A stretch of DNA of 64,000 nt, taken from NCBI RefSeq assembly GCF_001039355.2, contig NW_019776124.1, positions 64,001 through 128,000 of the forward strand. The letters are read 5' to 3'. The position numbers were made by a program, and so were the translations under genes. The number at the start of each line of letters is the position of its first letter. Within the stretch, counting starts at the first letter, position 1. Shown piece by piece: positions 1-12,393 of this stretch. The notes beneath the pieces are model-generated. The model was not told the DNA's origin. It ran no database searches and was given only the letters and a program-made list of their open reading frames with translations. Origin of the DNA: Lingula anatina (lineage: Eukaryota > Brachiopoda > Lingulata > Lingulida > Lingulidae).

Positions 1-2230
1 TGTTTTCCACATCCTTATTACCCATATTATGCATATGTGTCAGATAACAAACTAATGTCCTTGGACTTATTGAAAAATCCAAGATGGCCGCCGTGTGACA
101 TAGGAATACTAGAACATGTATAAGGGTTTCAACTAACTAATGCCAACTAGGAAGATGCATTGCCCACTATCTAATTAATTTTGTTTCTTATTACAAAATT
201 ATATATTTGTGGTGAGTAACTAACCTTTATTCACAGGCAATTCGAGAAAAATCCAAGATGGCCCCCATATCAAAGGAATACGAGTATACACATAGGGCTT
301 CTTCTGCCATGGAGATATAATATTAATTGATAAATTAGGTTTGTTTCTGAGTATTTTCACATCTTTTTAATTTACATAATACACATTTACATTTACATAT
401 TTGATGAGAATGTTATGTGTATCCTTTTTGAAAACAAAACAAAACAAAATGGCTGCCATTAGCCATAGAAGGTGGGGTTCAGTTAATACCTGCTAGAGAT
501 AGGCTTACAAATAAAATGAAGCTGAATTCAGTTGTTATTCTGTTTTTTATTTTTGTATTATTATCCCATGATACATATCTGCTAGGTTATTAATGTCCAT
601 ATTTTATCATTTTGGGGAAATCCAAGTTGGCCTTCTTTTCCCCATAGGAAAACTGGTGCATTAGATTTTATAGGCAATTCTAAGGCAAATGAGGGTAATC
701 ATGATATTTTTTCAAAATACTTAAGGGCATGCACTTGTTACCCACCAGATAGATATCTAAAAGTCCAAAAGGAATGTGGGAAATACCGAGAAACAAAATT
801 CATTTTATATAGAACCCAATGTCTCTCTGGCTGTAGTTGACTGTACTATTCCTATTGTGAATTGCAGCAATCTTGAATTTTCTCAAATACGCAAGATGCA
901 CACTTGCTACACACCAGATTTTTAAAGAGTAAGGCTAATAAGGATGTCAACATGTTTAAACATCAAACGGCTTTATTTCATGTTGGAATCAATGTCTGAA
1001 CTGTTCTATTAATTGACACCTATGTGCATTTGAATGATATATTCCTATTACAACTGGCAGCATTCTTGGGTTTTCTGCGAATAATACTCAAGGATACATA
1101 CACTTTCAAAACACACAGAGTCTTTCATAAGGATAAATAGGATATAAAAAACATTTAAAAACGACCCAAAGTTAAAGACATTTAAATCGTACTCAGTGTA
1201 TCTCTAGCATTATTTGATTATGTGTTCGAATATTCTAATGACAAAAGGCAGACATCTTGAATTTTTTCAGAATACCCAAAGATACACACATGCTACAGAC
1301 CAGGTATATATCATAGGGGTAATAATAAATGGAATGAATATCATAGATTATTTTTAAAACAAACCCATGGAAATGTAATTGTATAATGAACCATATGCCT
1401 CTCTAGCAGCAATTGAAACCCACCCATTAGTATTCCTATGTTAAATTGTAGGTATCTTTTTCTCAGAATATCCAAGGATGCACACTTTTTACCCACCAGA
1501 TATATATCATAGGACTAATAAGGATGGGCAAAACTTGATAAGCAAACACAAATTCACCCTGGTAGTAGATGAAAAGCCATGGATGTGCATTAGTTCCAAC
1601 CCTTTGTAATACTAGAAGTATTCCTATTACATATGACGGCCATCTTGGATTTTCTCAAAATGCCCAAGAATACTGTTAGTTACTCACCACATACATACAT
1701 ATTGTGTGGGTAGAAAGGATGTGGAAAACACTCAGAAACCAGCTTAATTTGATAGTGAAAAACTAATCTTTCCAGTTGCCATTAGTTGAATCCCCCGTAT
1801 ACTAGAATTCCTGTGGCACATGGCAGCCATCTTGGATTTTCCAAAATGCCCAAGAACACTTTGTAGTTACTCACCACAAACATATTATGTGGGTAACAAA
1901 GATCTGAGAAACAGACTTAATTTGATAATGGACAACGTATCGTTCTAGCTGGTAATAGTTGTGCACTAGTATTCCTATGGCTGTTTCTATGGCAAATGAC
2001 AGCCATCTTGGATTTTTTTAAAAAGTCCAAGGGAACTTGTTTGCTATCTGGCATATATTAATAAAATAAGTAATAAGGGTGTGGAAAGCTCTGAGAAAAT
2101 AATTTATTTGATAAAAATCAACATAGGTATGTACATAATTCTAAAGAATTCAATAAATTGGCGGCCATTTTGGATTTTTTGGCCAAACGGTAAATTTTTG
2201 CTGTGGGCTACGGCTCTAATTTGATTTAGA
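1..2230. repeat. Degenerate satellite, unit about 190 bp, in both orientations
   Basis: A block containing CCATCTTGGATTTT-like sequence, followed by text resembling AATGCCCAAGAA and TTACTCACCACA, recurs near 866, 1062, 1251, 1450, 1640, 1827, 2002 and 2165, so the spacing is about 165-200 bp. The reverse complement (AAATCCAAGATGGCC) occurs near 75, 245 and 610, with a weaker copy near 440, so the left part of the array is inverted relative to the right. Copies have diverged clearly. No coding sequence was recognised here. Confidence 0.75.
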
Positions 2231-2461
2231 ATGTCAAAAGGTACCCACATGCAGAATTTGGTGCTTTTATCCGCCGTGTCACGATTTTTTCCTTAAGCCA
2301 CCGGACTATTTGTTTTATAGTGGATGTTTGTTTATTTTCTACTTATGTCCTGTTTTGTTCCATGTATGTATTCCCATCTAATAGCTGTAACATGTGCCTC
2401 TTCCATAAGAGCCTTTTATATTTAGCCATAGCCAAATCCTTGAACTGGTGGTGGAAAGAAA

Positions 2462-2609
2462 GTTGTAGGTGATGGTCACTAAATGTTTTGCCTTGTTTCC
2501 TGCTATGAAACTGAAATCTTGCAGAAGTCCACTTGATTATAAAAAATCCAGAATGACAATGTGATACAACCAAAAAATAAATTGGGAGATTTGGTCAAAT
2601 ATGAAGTGG

Positions 2610-2642
<33 letters not shown>

Positions 2643-2671
2643 AGTGTGTGTGTGTGTGTGTGTGTGTGTGC
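2462..2671. repeat. Segment copied at 4157-4378, ending in a GT microsatellite
   Basis: The sequence from TTGTAGGTGATGGTCACTAA through a (GT)n tract is repeated almost exactly after the single N at 4156. Sequence beyond the GT tract differs between the copies. This could be a local duplication or an assembly join of two haplotypes. Confidence 0.85.
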
Positions 2672-3006
2672 CTATGTGTATTTCAGGATTATTTGAATAT
2701 ACCAGTATGCTGAATAATTGCATATAATAACATTGTCATTGTAGTTGCTACTGTTAGTTACTAGTAATTTATAAAGTGTAAGAAGTCCTCAGGAGTTCAC
2801 TGAAAGAGGCAGAAAACATAATTTTTCTTGGGACAATTTCTCTAAAGAAAATGATCATAAATTACCAGTATTATTCACCCCTTATCTGGTACAGCACTAA
2901 TAAAAATACTTTCAGTATATTTGGCATTACTGATGATAAAAAACATTAGAAACTTAATTATATTGATATCTCTATTATATGATGTTGTGATGTTGCTTTA
3001 TTCCAG

Positions 3007-4127
3007 ATTAGAGCCTGAACACAGGGGGGTGTGGCTGGTGGCTCCTCTGATAGCCAAACTTCCCAGCTCAGTCCAGGGGCGCGTGCTCAGATCTGCAGGA
3101 CAGGTGTTAGAGAGCGGAAACAACTTCTGGTCTTCTAAGAATAAGTCTGAAAAGGACAGAAGTCTACAGAAAAGGTATGCTCAGTAGAAAGAAGTCATGT
3201 CCCATTATTTCTTCTTTCAGCTTTGAAACTTTTTTTTTTCAGATCCCAGTAGCCTGTGGAAAAACGGCAATATTTGGATTAAATTGTTTATGTATTTATT
3301 TACTTATTTATTTTTATCACAGATCCTCTCAGAGTACTCAGTCAACCCACAATGTTGTGAAATAATATCAAATTTAAAAGAACCGAGAAAAAGTCAAAAT
3401 TTAAATTGAATGTCATGAGAATTTAGACTCCTCCATATTTACATTGAATGTATTTATTCCAGCACTTCCTTACTAAGTCACCAGCCGTTCCTGTCCCTGG
3501 TGTTATCATGTCTGAAAGGCCAAGATGAGCAGAGAGAAGGTTTACTGACCTCACTTCATAGTCAGCTGGAGAAGTTTGTCAATAATGCTAAAGAGGTGGG
3601 AAATCCAGCAGTTTTGATGTGTTGTATTACAGCCAAGGTGGTGTTAAAGACATGACAATGGGTTATAATGCTAGAAAAAAATTAAAAATTTCTGTTCTGA
3701 TAGAAGACATGTCATTGATGGGAGGTGATTATAGAGGAGTCAGTTTTGCATCAATTTTGCTTTTATATTTGAATTATTTTTCCAATTTGAAATCCCCTGA
3801 CGCACCGTTTAAACCACAAGTTATTCTAGTTGACAACTCTCTCGGCTGAAGTTAGATTAAGAATTAAATGTGGTAATTGAGTGTTTTTTTTTTTTTTTTC
3901 TAAAACCAATGCCAAGGCATATTTGACTCAACCACATCTTGAAATTTTATTTGATTGACTCTGGTTAAAATTTGATTCATTTATTGATTTGTTTATTTTA
4001 TTCTTGGTTTTTGTGGTACAATTTTGTCTTAATAAGTAATTTTAAATTGAACTTTCAGGGTAAATTTCCAGAGGATAGCAAGACTCAGCAGATTGTAGAG
4101 GAGGCTCTTCAACTGAGACTGAGCTTG
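3007..4127 (+). CDS. MED12: Mediator subunit 12, three internal exons (partial gene)
   Basis: MED12 belongs to the kinase module (CDK8, cyclin C, MED13) of the nuclear Mediator complex, which controls RNA polymerase II transcription. Exons are 3007-3174, 3463-3595 and 4059-4127, all with consensus splice sites and matching phases. The translation contains [19 protein letters not shown], then [20 protein letters not shown] and LLTSLHSQ, then [11 protein letters not shown] recognise these as the conserved central to C-terminal part of animal MED12. In the family the next exon begins close to VGGMFDTVQ, but nothing like it occurs before the next coding exon at 5682. No upstream MED12 exon was seen in 1-3006, which is satellite. 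The gene is therefore cut off, probably by misassembly at the N at 4156, although a truncated duplicate is possible. Family call is secure from memory of the human protein. Confidence 0.85.
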
Positions 4128-4155
4128 GTGAGTAATCTATTCTGATATCCATGTA

Positions 4156-4156
4156 N
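4156..4156. other. Single-N assembly join
   Basis: One ambiguous base lies 28 bases after the last MED12 exon. The sequence right after it repeats 2462-2671. This marks a probable contig join. Confidence 0.8.
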
Positions 4157-4326
4157 TTGTAGGTGATGGTCACTAAATGTTTTGCCTTGTTTCCTGCTAT
4201 GAAACTGAAATCTTGCAGAAGTCCACTTGATTATAAAAAATCCAGAATGACAATGTGATACAACCAAAAAAAAATTGGGAGATTTGGTCAAATATGAAGT
4301 GGTTGTGTGTGTGTGTGTGTGTGTGT

Positions 4327-4373
<47 letters not shown>

Positions 4374-4378
4374 GGTGG
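4157..4378. repeat. Second copy of the 2462-2671 segment
   Basis: Near-identical to 2462-2671, including a (GT)n tract interrupted by TCAGT. The right flank (GGGTGGGTGGGTGG) differs from the first copy. No coding sequence was recognised between here and 5681. Confidence 0.85.
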
Positions 4379-5681
4379 TAGGGGGGTAACTTCTTTCAAT
4401 TTATTTTTACACAACTTAAAACTTTCTTAATAAAGATGCAAAATTTTATCATCCTTATAGATGCAAGGTATGTAAGTTGAATGAAATACATAGAAAAAGA
4501 CAAAAAGTTTTTTCAAAGATGGAATATTTCAATTTTCATGTACATGAGCAAGGCAGGATCAAAGGTGCCATCACAGTTATAACCAAACCCCTGGGTTAAC
4601 ATTGACCAGGAGTGGGTAAATAGGCTATGTAGATATTAGTTTTAATGCCTGTACTAAACAAAATGGGCTGTATATTCATAAAAAGAAAAAAACTTGAAAA
4701 TCATGAAAAGTTCAATCTTATTGATGCCAGTACATAATCATTTGTTTTACTCTGAGAATATGGTTTCAAAAAATCCAGAAGAACTATAAACCACTGAAAT
4801 TATGATGAAAAAGTTTACATTTTAGACACATTTTGGGTTAAAATATCCGGAAAGTATCATAGTGTACTTGGTGGTGGTTTTCTTCTTACAGTGTGTGTTC
4901 TCCCTGCTGTGCTGTTCTTCATGAAGAAATAATGTTCTTTTAGGCCAGACAAAATTGATAATTCACCTAATTAGTGCAACTTACCCTAATTTCAAAGAAA
5001 TCAGAATTCTTTGTGACACCTATAAATGCATTCATTCGGTGATTAGTTGACTGTTTTAAGAGAGTTGCCTCTCCCATGAACCAATCTATATTCTTCTGAC
5101 CTTACTAAAAACTGTTCACCAGAGATAGCACACCAGTTGCTGGCTTTTTACAAAGTTAACACAGTCTGTGACAAAAAACCACCTCCATCCCCCCCCTTCA
5201 ATGCCAAAGGCCAGTTAAATTTTTATAAATTTGTTCAAATACTAGCCACTATGTTTCTACTTTAGATAGATTCCTAGACCCTTATGATCCCTTTGGTTAT
5301 TAACCTAAAAAGGTTTTTGGCACAGGCTGGGCATATATCTATTGTTTATTAACCTGTTAGGCTTATAATTAGGAATTCATGTTTCTAAAAAGTTGGACAT
5401 TGACAAGTTCTGGATCATAATAGGCAGGTTGAGATAATTGACACATAACCTTGGCTTTCTGTGCTTAGAAGCTTGCTTACAAGTTTCTTCCTATAAAATA
5501 TAAAATATCATATTTTTACCTAATGAAATATTAAAAAAAAACTCGCAATCTGTATTTTAATATACTAGTTTCAGGCTGCAGGTTGCTAGAGCATGATTGT
5601 TTCCTTCAAGTACACACAGAAATGTGTTGTGCAGCTTGTGCTCTTCTGTAACCTTTCTTGCTGTTCTCTTTCTTAATCCAG

Positions 5682-8600
5682 AGGTGGCATTTCAAAAGAG
5701 TGCTACCCGGGAATCCTCGCCTATTATATCAGGGCAGTCTGAGCATGCTCAAAAAGGTGGAGGGAAAGTGGCTGGCAAACATGGTGTTCTGGATTCGGCT
5801 ATAGGCATGATTCATAAGACGCTAGTTGTTCCTATTAAAACCTCTGCCAGTTTACCAGAACTTGCACACTACAGAGCCTCTGAATTTCCAAATGCAGAGA
5901 TCGCTGATATAGAACTGGCTTCACCCACCAATGAGCGCAGCAGAAGCCTGGGGTTCCAGTCAAGACAGGCCGAGAAGAGTGAGGTGCCCCCTGGTGGAGA
6001 CGAAGAAGAACAGTATGGTTCAGCAACTAAGGGGACTTTTCATCGCCAGGATTCCTTGAAGGGTTTCCAGCCCTCTATGGAGACCCTGCCAGAAGACCAC
6101 ACAGCGGAGGAAGGTGAAGGTGAACATAAACTCCCCACCACAGCCTCTGACAATCAGTTACTCTTGGCCCAGTCAAATAAGTCCCAACAGGGCCACTCTG
6201 ATGTGGAGGCCATGGATCTTGCTGATCACACCATCAGAGAAAATCTGCCTTACATTCCTGCCCCGCCTCCCCCGCGAGGATTTCACTCTGACATCTATGA
6301 CACAGTGTTTACGTTACAGTTATTGGGTGCTGGTGGTTGCTCAGATTATCTAACCAAGATGCGCTCCATATGGGATGGGAAAAATAAGCGCAATTCATTT
6401 GCAGGAATGCCGTCTTCAGGTAAAGGTAACCAAGTGATTCTAGTGGTGGATGGCTATTTTTTTTAACACGACCAGTTTAACATGCATGGCCCGATACTCC
6501 CGGCATGGATTCACTCATTTGTTGTGTTACATCATCCTCATTGTCGTCATCTTTGTGTTATAACTAATACCATCCACGCCAGGTATGGCTACTACCCACC
6601 TGAAGTACCTTGGAATGATAAACATTTATATCAAGCTTGAGTTTAATACTATGAACAAGTAAAATAATTATACTCAGGCCTACCCAACTACCAGACTCGG
6701 CACCTAGGGATCCAGAATAAACCGGTATATCAGACCACACTACCCGTTTTCAAGGTGTGTGTCAGATCTGGTAGTTGGGTAGGCCTGATACTGTTGGTTT
6801 GCATTGTGGCATCAGAGAAAACTCCTGCTTGTAATCATGCCACCTGTATTTTATACACCAATTTGAACCATATGATATGCTCGCCCTGAGGTATGCCAAG
6901 TAGAAAGTAAGTCCCTTTTCAAAATGAGCAATACAGTTTTCTGTACCACTCTTTTTTGAGAGATTGTCAAGTTTGTTGCTTTTACTTAAAAGAGCCACGT
7001 AAACTGAACTCCTGCTCTCAACAATTTTGTACATAGGAGGTTATGAAAGCAAGCACGGTAATGGTTTGATCATTTCAACTGGAAAAATTGTGAATTTTAC
7101 GTACAGATTATATTTTTAAGTAGTAAATTCTTAAAATTAAAGCATTCCTTTTGAGTGGCAGCAACACAGTTGAAGGGCAGACTACCCACTAGTCCTATTC
7201 TATGCAGTAAAAGCACCAAAATACATAGAAGAATATTTTTTTATAATTCCAAAATTATGCATCTGAAAAATCAATAATTTTCCAAGGTTGAAATGATCAA
7301 ACCCGTACCCCCCCTTCCCCAAGACCAGTCAAACTGGTGCAGAACAGAAAACTGTACTTCTCAATGTGAAAAGGACATACCATGCTTGTACAGCATGTCC
7401 ATGAAGTACCATGTAATAAAGTACTGATATTGCATATATAAGCTCATAAACTTATCATGATGTATGATATACACATATAACAGCATATAAATGTATGAAC
7501 ATATATAGTAATATGCATGTAAAGGTGCAGTCAAAATAGTACCAGCTTTGACATGACGTCATCTGACCTTACTTAAGGATCAGTTCAGGAAGTGAGCCCA
7601 GACAGAAGCTATCGTAGCCAACAATTTCAAGGGGGGGGGGGTCCTTTTTACCCCCATAGTTTAACCAAATTGATAAAATGGCATAGAACCTACCAGTAGA
7701 TCTAATTTGATTTATACTATCAAAGTGGATCTTTCCCCCACCCCCCACCCCCACCCCCCATGGCCATACACCTGTGGCCCAGAGTTTGATCATGTGGCAA
7801 GAAATGCAAGTAGAATATTCAGGTTTCAGTTGGTACAAGTCTGAATGCACCTTAAATTGCACACAGCTTCCACTAAGTTTGATATCGTGGGATAGATGTA
7901 TTAATTAATTATGTACGAAAGGTTTATTATAGTGCATTATTATTGGTCTTGGCTTCATGTGGTTGATGAGGACAGGTTTGGAGAAATGACATATGGAACA
8001 TGGCGCAAGAATGTGTTTGTTTTTCATCCATGTAACTGTGTTGGACATTTCCAAGATTTCCTTGCAACTCCATGTATGGTGCATCTTGATTGGTGCAGAC
8101 TTGTTGAACTTTGAGCATGCTCAGAATGCCTCCTCCTGGGCACTTGTTACGTCTATAAAATGACAAGCTCTAATATAAAATAAAGAAACAAAAATTAAAA
8201 AGTGAAGAGTCAGAATTAACCTACCATTTAGTGAGTCTTACCTACTAGTGTATTCAAATAGCTTAAACTTTGTATAACATAAAAGAAAACTAATCACTGA
8301 TGTTTTTCACATATATCATTAAAAAAGACATTATATTTCTGTGTATGCATTGATAAGTTTCCTATTATTTTAGAGTCTAGGAGTATTTTTTTTTGTTTTA
8401 TGGCCTGTGTGAGTTGATATGTCCCATTAGTAACCCTTTGCTTCTTTGCTTTCACCACTAATCAGGAGTGAAATATTTAGATGGCCCCCATCCCCATCAC
8501 TTGCTTATTTGCTCTAGTTCCCAGTTGTGATTTCCATGGCATGCATTAGTCCCATGATAAGATGTGATATTATGCTTTTGTGAGTAAATTGTAGAAAGTA

Positions 8601-11600
8601 TAGAATTTTTTTTTTTTTTTTTGTAATTTAATAGATGTTAAATTCTGTTCTAGTACTGCATTTATTTGACCTCCTTTCACAACTAATTCTATGTAAGATA
8701 TTTCTATGAACTATGAATATATTCTTTTCTTTGGGGGGGGGGGGGGGGGGGGGGNTTTTTTTTTTTTTTTTAACACGACCAGTTTAACATGCATGGCCAG
8801 ATACTCCCGGCATGGATTCACTCATTTGTTGTGTTACATCATCCTCATTGTCGTCATCTTTGTGTTATAACTAATACCATCCACGTCGGGTATGGCTACT
8901 ACTCACCTGAAGTACTTTGGAATGATTAACATTTATATCAAGCTTGAGTTCAATACTATGAACAAGTTAAATAATTATACTGTTGGTTTGCATTGTGGCA
9001 TCAGAGAAAACTCCTGCTTGTATTCATGCCACCTGTATTTTATACACCAGTTTGAACCATATGATATGCTCGCCCTGAGGTATGGCAAGTAGAAAGTAAG
9101 TACCTTTTCAAAATGAGCAGTACAGATTTCTGGACTACTCTTCTTTGAGAGATTGTCAAGTCAATTGCTTTTACTTAAAAGAGCCACATAAACTGATTTT
9201 CTGCTGTCAACAATAGGAGGTTCTGAAAGCAAGTATGGTAATGGTTTGATCATTTCAACTGGGAAAATTGTGAATTTTACAGATAATATTTTCAGTGATA
9301 AATTCTTAAAATTAGAACATTCCTATTGAGTGGTACCAACACAATTTAAGGGCAGACTACCCACTAGTCCTTTTCTATACAGTAAAAGCACCAAAATACA
9401 TAGAAATATATTTTTTAATAATTCCAGAATTATGCATCTGAAAAATTGATTATATTCACGGGTTGAAATGATCAAACCTGTAACTCCCCTTCCCCAAGAC
9501 CAGCCAAACTGTTGCAGTACAGAAAACTGTACTTCTCAATGTGAAAAGGACATACCATGCTTGTACAGCATGTCCATGAAGTACCATGTAATAAAGTACT
9601 GATATTGTATGTATAAGCTCATAAACTTATCATGATGTATGATATACACATATAACAGCATATAAATGTATGATCATAGTAATATGCATGTAAAGGTGCA
9701 GTCAAAATAGTACCAGCTTTGACATGACATCATCTGACCTTACCTAAGCAGACATGCTGAAAACTTTTCAGAATGGCCGGACGTTTGGACCGGCAATAAT
9801 GAAAAATTTGCCGGACCTAATGGATTTTTGTTGGACTGAAAATGACTCGTTTGAGACAGATACTACCAGTACGATTAGGGAAGCTTACTTTGTTTGTGAA
9901 TGTGATATAGTTTTGAAATGGAAGGGAAAAAACGCTTTGGGTTTTATATAGTTTTATTAGTGAAGTATGTTGAAAGATGACTGTAAATTCAAAATTGCTA
10001 TTCTTAAAACTCTTGTCTGGTCCAGACAAATTTTCCCGGTCAAGACCGATCGGACCGACAGTTTCAGCATGTCTGCCTAAGGATCAGTTCAGGAAGTGAG
10101 CCCAGCCAAAAGCTATCGTAGCCAACAATTTCAAGGGGGGGGGGGGTCCTTTTTACCCCCATAGTTTAACCAAATTGATAAAATGGCATAGAACCTACCT
10201 ACCAGTAGATTTAATTTGATTTATACTATTATTGTGGATCTTTTCCCCCACCCCCACCCCCCATGGCCATACACCTGTGGCCCAGAGTTTGATCATGTGG
10301 CAAGAAATGCAAGTAGAATATTCAGGTTTCAGTTGGTACAAGTCTGAATGCACCTTAAATTGCACACAGCTTCCACTAAGTTTGATATCGTGGGATAGAT
10401 GTATTAATTAATTATGTACAAAAGGTTTATTATAGTGCATTATTATTGGTCTTGGCTTCATGTGGTTGATGAGGACAGGTTTGGAGAAATGACATATGGA
10501 ACATGGTGCAAGAATGTGTTTGTTTTTCATCCATGTAACTGTGTTGGACATTTCCAAGATTTCCTTGCAACTCCATGTATGGTGCATCTTGATTGGTGCA
10601 GACTTGTTGAACTTTGAGCATGCTCAGAATGCCTCCTCCTGGGCAGTTGTTACGTCTATAAAATGACAAGCTCTAATATAAAATAAAGAAACAAAAATTA
10701 AAAAGTGAAGAGTCAGAATTAACCTACCATTTAGTGAGCCTTACCTACTAGTGTATTCAAATAGCTTAAACTTTGTATAACATTAAAGAAAACTAATGAC
10801 TGATGTTTTTCACATATATCATCAAAAAGACATATTTCTGTGTATGCATTGATAAGTTTCCTATTATTTTAGAGTCTAGGAGTATTTTTTGACTGTTTTA
10901 TGGCCTGTGTGAGTTGATATGTCCCATTAGTAACCCTTTGCTTCTTTGCTTTCACCACTAATCAGGAGTGAAATATTTAGATGGCCCCCATCCCCATCAC
11001 TTGCTTATTTGCTCTAGTTCCCAGTTGTGATTTCCATGGCATGCATTAGTCCCATGATAAGATGTGATATTATGCTTTTGTGAGTAAATTGTAGAAAGTA
11101 TAGTTTTTTTTTTGTTTTTTGTTTTTGTAATTTAATAGATGTTAAATTCTGTTCTAGTACTGCATTTATTTTACCTCCTTTCACAACTAATTCTATGTAA
11201 GATATTTCCATGAATATATTCTTTTCTTTGGGGCGGGGGGATGAGGGGGTTAGTGTGTTCATTTTTATTTTGCAATGAGTGCCATGAAGTATTAACCATC
11301 TACATTGAATTGAACCATTTTCACGATTGATACTTCACCAGTGTGAATTTCAAGTAGATCAAAATCATCATCATTATGAATGTTTTTACTTGTTATTATT
11401 TCTAGAAATGGACTTTAATGTCTCAGGAAGTGGGTCAGATTCCTCCTCCACGCACAATCAAGGGTTACCATACGCTGTTCTGCCGCCAAGTCCAAAGTTG
11501 GAGCAAGACTCCCAGGCTACGGCGATGGCAGCGTCACCACCACCATTTAACCAATCACCAGGGGCTGGAATGGGACAGTTAAATGTGACGCCTCCACAAA

Positions 11601-12393
11601 GTGAAACCAGTATGAGCTCCAGCCTTGAAGTGTATGTATATCTCCATCTATAATATGGTTTTGTTCTTTGATATTTTTCTGATTTTAAAACTAGTGACTT
11701 ATTTTTAGCATCTAATTACATTGTACTTTTTTAAGACAGACAAAATAAGGAAATGTGCAATTCATGTGAGCCTTTCAAATGTAGGGATTTAAAGCAATTT
11801 CTTTCCATATCAGGTCTCCCAGTCCTAAAATATCTAGACGAACAACAAAGAAGCATGCTCCAGCACCTCCATCTGACAAGACACACAAAAGACAATATTC
11901 AGACTCAAAACCATATGGACAACATGTTGAACAATCTCCTCCAAACCAGTCAACAGCCACTGGCAACCAGGAGGTGCCTCAAATCCAGGTGCCATCTCCA
12001 GAAACTTCTCCACACCAGACAGGATCACTAGAAAGGCCAAAGGTGGCGCCACCTGACAGACCAACAGGGAAACCTCCAGAGAGACCAGAAAGGCCACATG
12101 CACCTTCAGAGAAAAAGAATGCAGCAGTTTTAGAGAGACCATCAGGGACGTTAAATGAGCCCCCTAGGGCACAGGGGGATACCGTAGATGCATCACCCTT
12201 TAGCCAGCCACCCCCTTCTCCTCCCGAGCGCCCCAAAGTTCCACCCCCTGACAGGCCTCATTTACCACCCCCAGAGAGGCCTCATCCACCAGCAAAACCA
12301 GGCTCTATGAAACCAGCCCGCCCTCAGCCTCCACCCCCACCCCCTCCTGCAAAAGGGAGACAAAATAGTGAATCGGATTCTACAAAACTCTGA
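5682..12393 (+). CDS. 3' part of a proline-rich protein, tentatively a RICH-type RhoGAP (ARHGAP17/44-like) C-terminus
   Basis: Exons 5682-6419, 11406-11631 and 11814-12393 join in phase and end at a TGA, giving about 514 C-terminal residues. The first exon encodes a polar region of about 245 residues with PAPPPPRGFHSDIYD near its end, which I do not recognise. The last exon carries SRRTTKKHAPAPPS, close to the RR..KK.APAPP block in the ARHGAP17 tail. It is followed by repeated PERP/PDRP proline-rich SH3-ligand motifs. The final residues are DSTKL, a possible class I PDZ ligand like the STAL end of RICH proteins. In that family a BAR and a RhoGAP domain precede this tail; neither is in the window. 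The call rests only on low-complexity C-terminal sequence. The first exon could belong to a different gene, because a 5-kb intron with an assembly join separates it. Confidence 0.5.
6455..8737. repeat. Duplicated intronic block, copy 1
   Basis: Starts with TTTTAACACGACCAGTTTAA and ends in a G run. It aligns end to end with 8756-11260 with scattered single-base differences and small indels. It carries the 113-bp insertion at 6675-6787 and lacks the 327-bp insertion of copy 2. ORFs inside are repeat-derived and carry no recognisable domain. Confidence 0.9.
6675..6787. mobile_element. 113-bp miniature inverted-repeat element with 5-bp target duplication ATACT
   Basis: Ends are CAGGCCTACCCAACTACCAG and its reverse complement CTGGTAGTTGGGTAGGCCTG. 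ATACT flanks it on both sides (6670-6674 and 6788-6792). The matching point in copy 2 (around 8980) has no insertion and one ATACT, so the empty site is present in the same window. It shares its ends with the 552-bp element at 39887-40438 and looks like an internally deleted derivative. Confidence 0.9.
8737..8755. other. Poly-G run ending in a single N: assembly join
   Basis: A long G run is followed by one N and then a T run that starts the second copy of the duplicated block. This position is a likely join between contigs or haplotypes. Confidence 0.85.
8756..11260. repeat. Duplicated intronic block, copy 2
   Basis: Near-identical to 6455-8737. It differs by lacking the 113-bp element and by carrying the 327-bp insertion at 9749-10075. 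Its right end runs on, apparently without a break, into the exon at 11406. Confidence 0.9.
9749..10075. mobile_element. 327-bp insertion with 14-bp terminal inverted repeats and 6-bp target duplication
   Basis: Ends are CAGACATGCTGAAA and TTTCAGCATGTCTG. CCTAAG flanks both sides (9743-9748 and 10076-10081). Copy 1 has a single CTTAAG at the matching place, so the empty site is visible. No transposase is encoded; it is a non-autonomous DNA element of unassigned family. Confidence 0.88.

Noticed and set aside
1-2230. CRISPR-like array
   Set aside because: Units are about 190 bp, degenerate and in both orientations, in a eukaryotic genome; there are no short exact repeats with unique spacers or cas genes.
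7911-10617. Paired 67- and 79-residue ORFs found twice
   Set aside because: They recur only because the whole block is duplicated; no domain, signal or splice context.
11834-12236. Minus-strand ORFs of 102 and 85 residues
   Set aside because: Antisense shadows of the proline-rich last exon; composition is explained by that exon.
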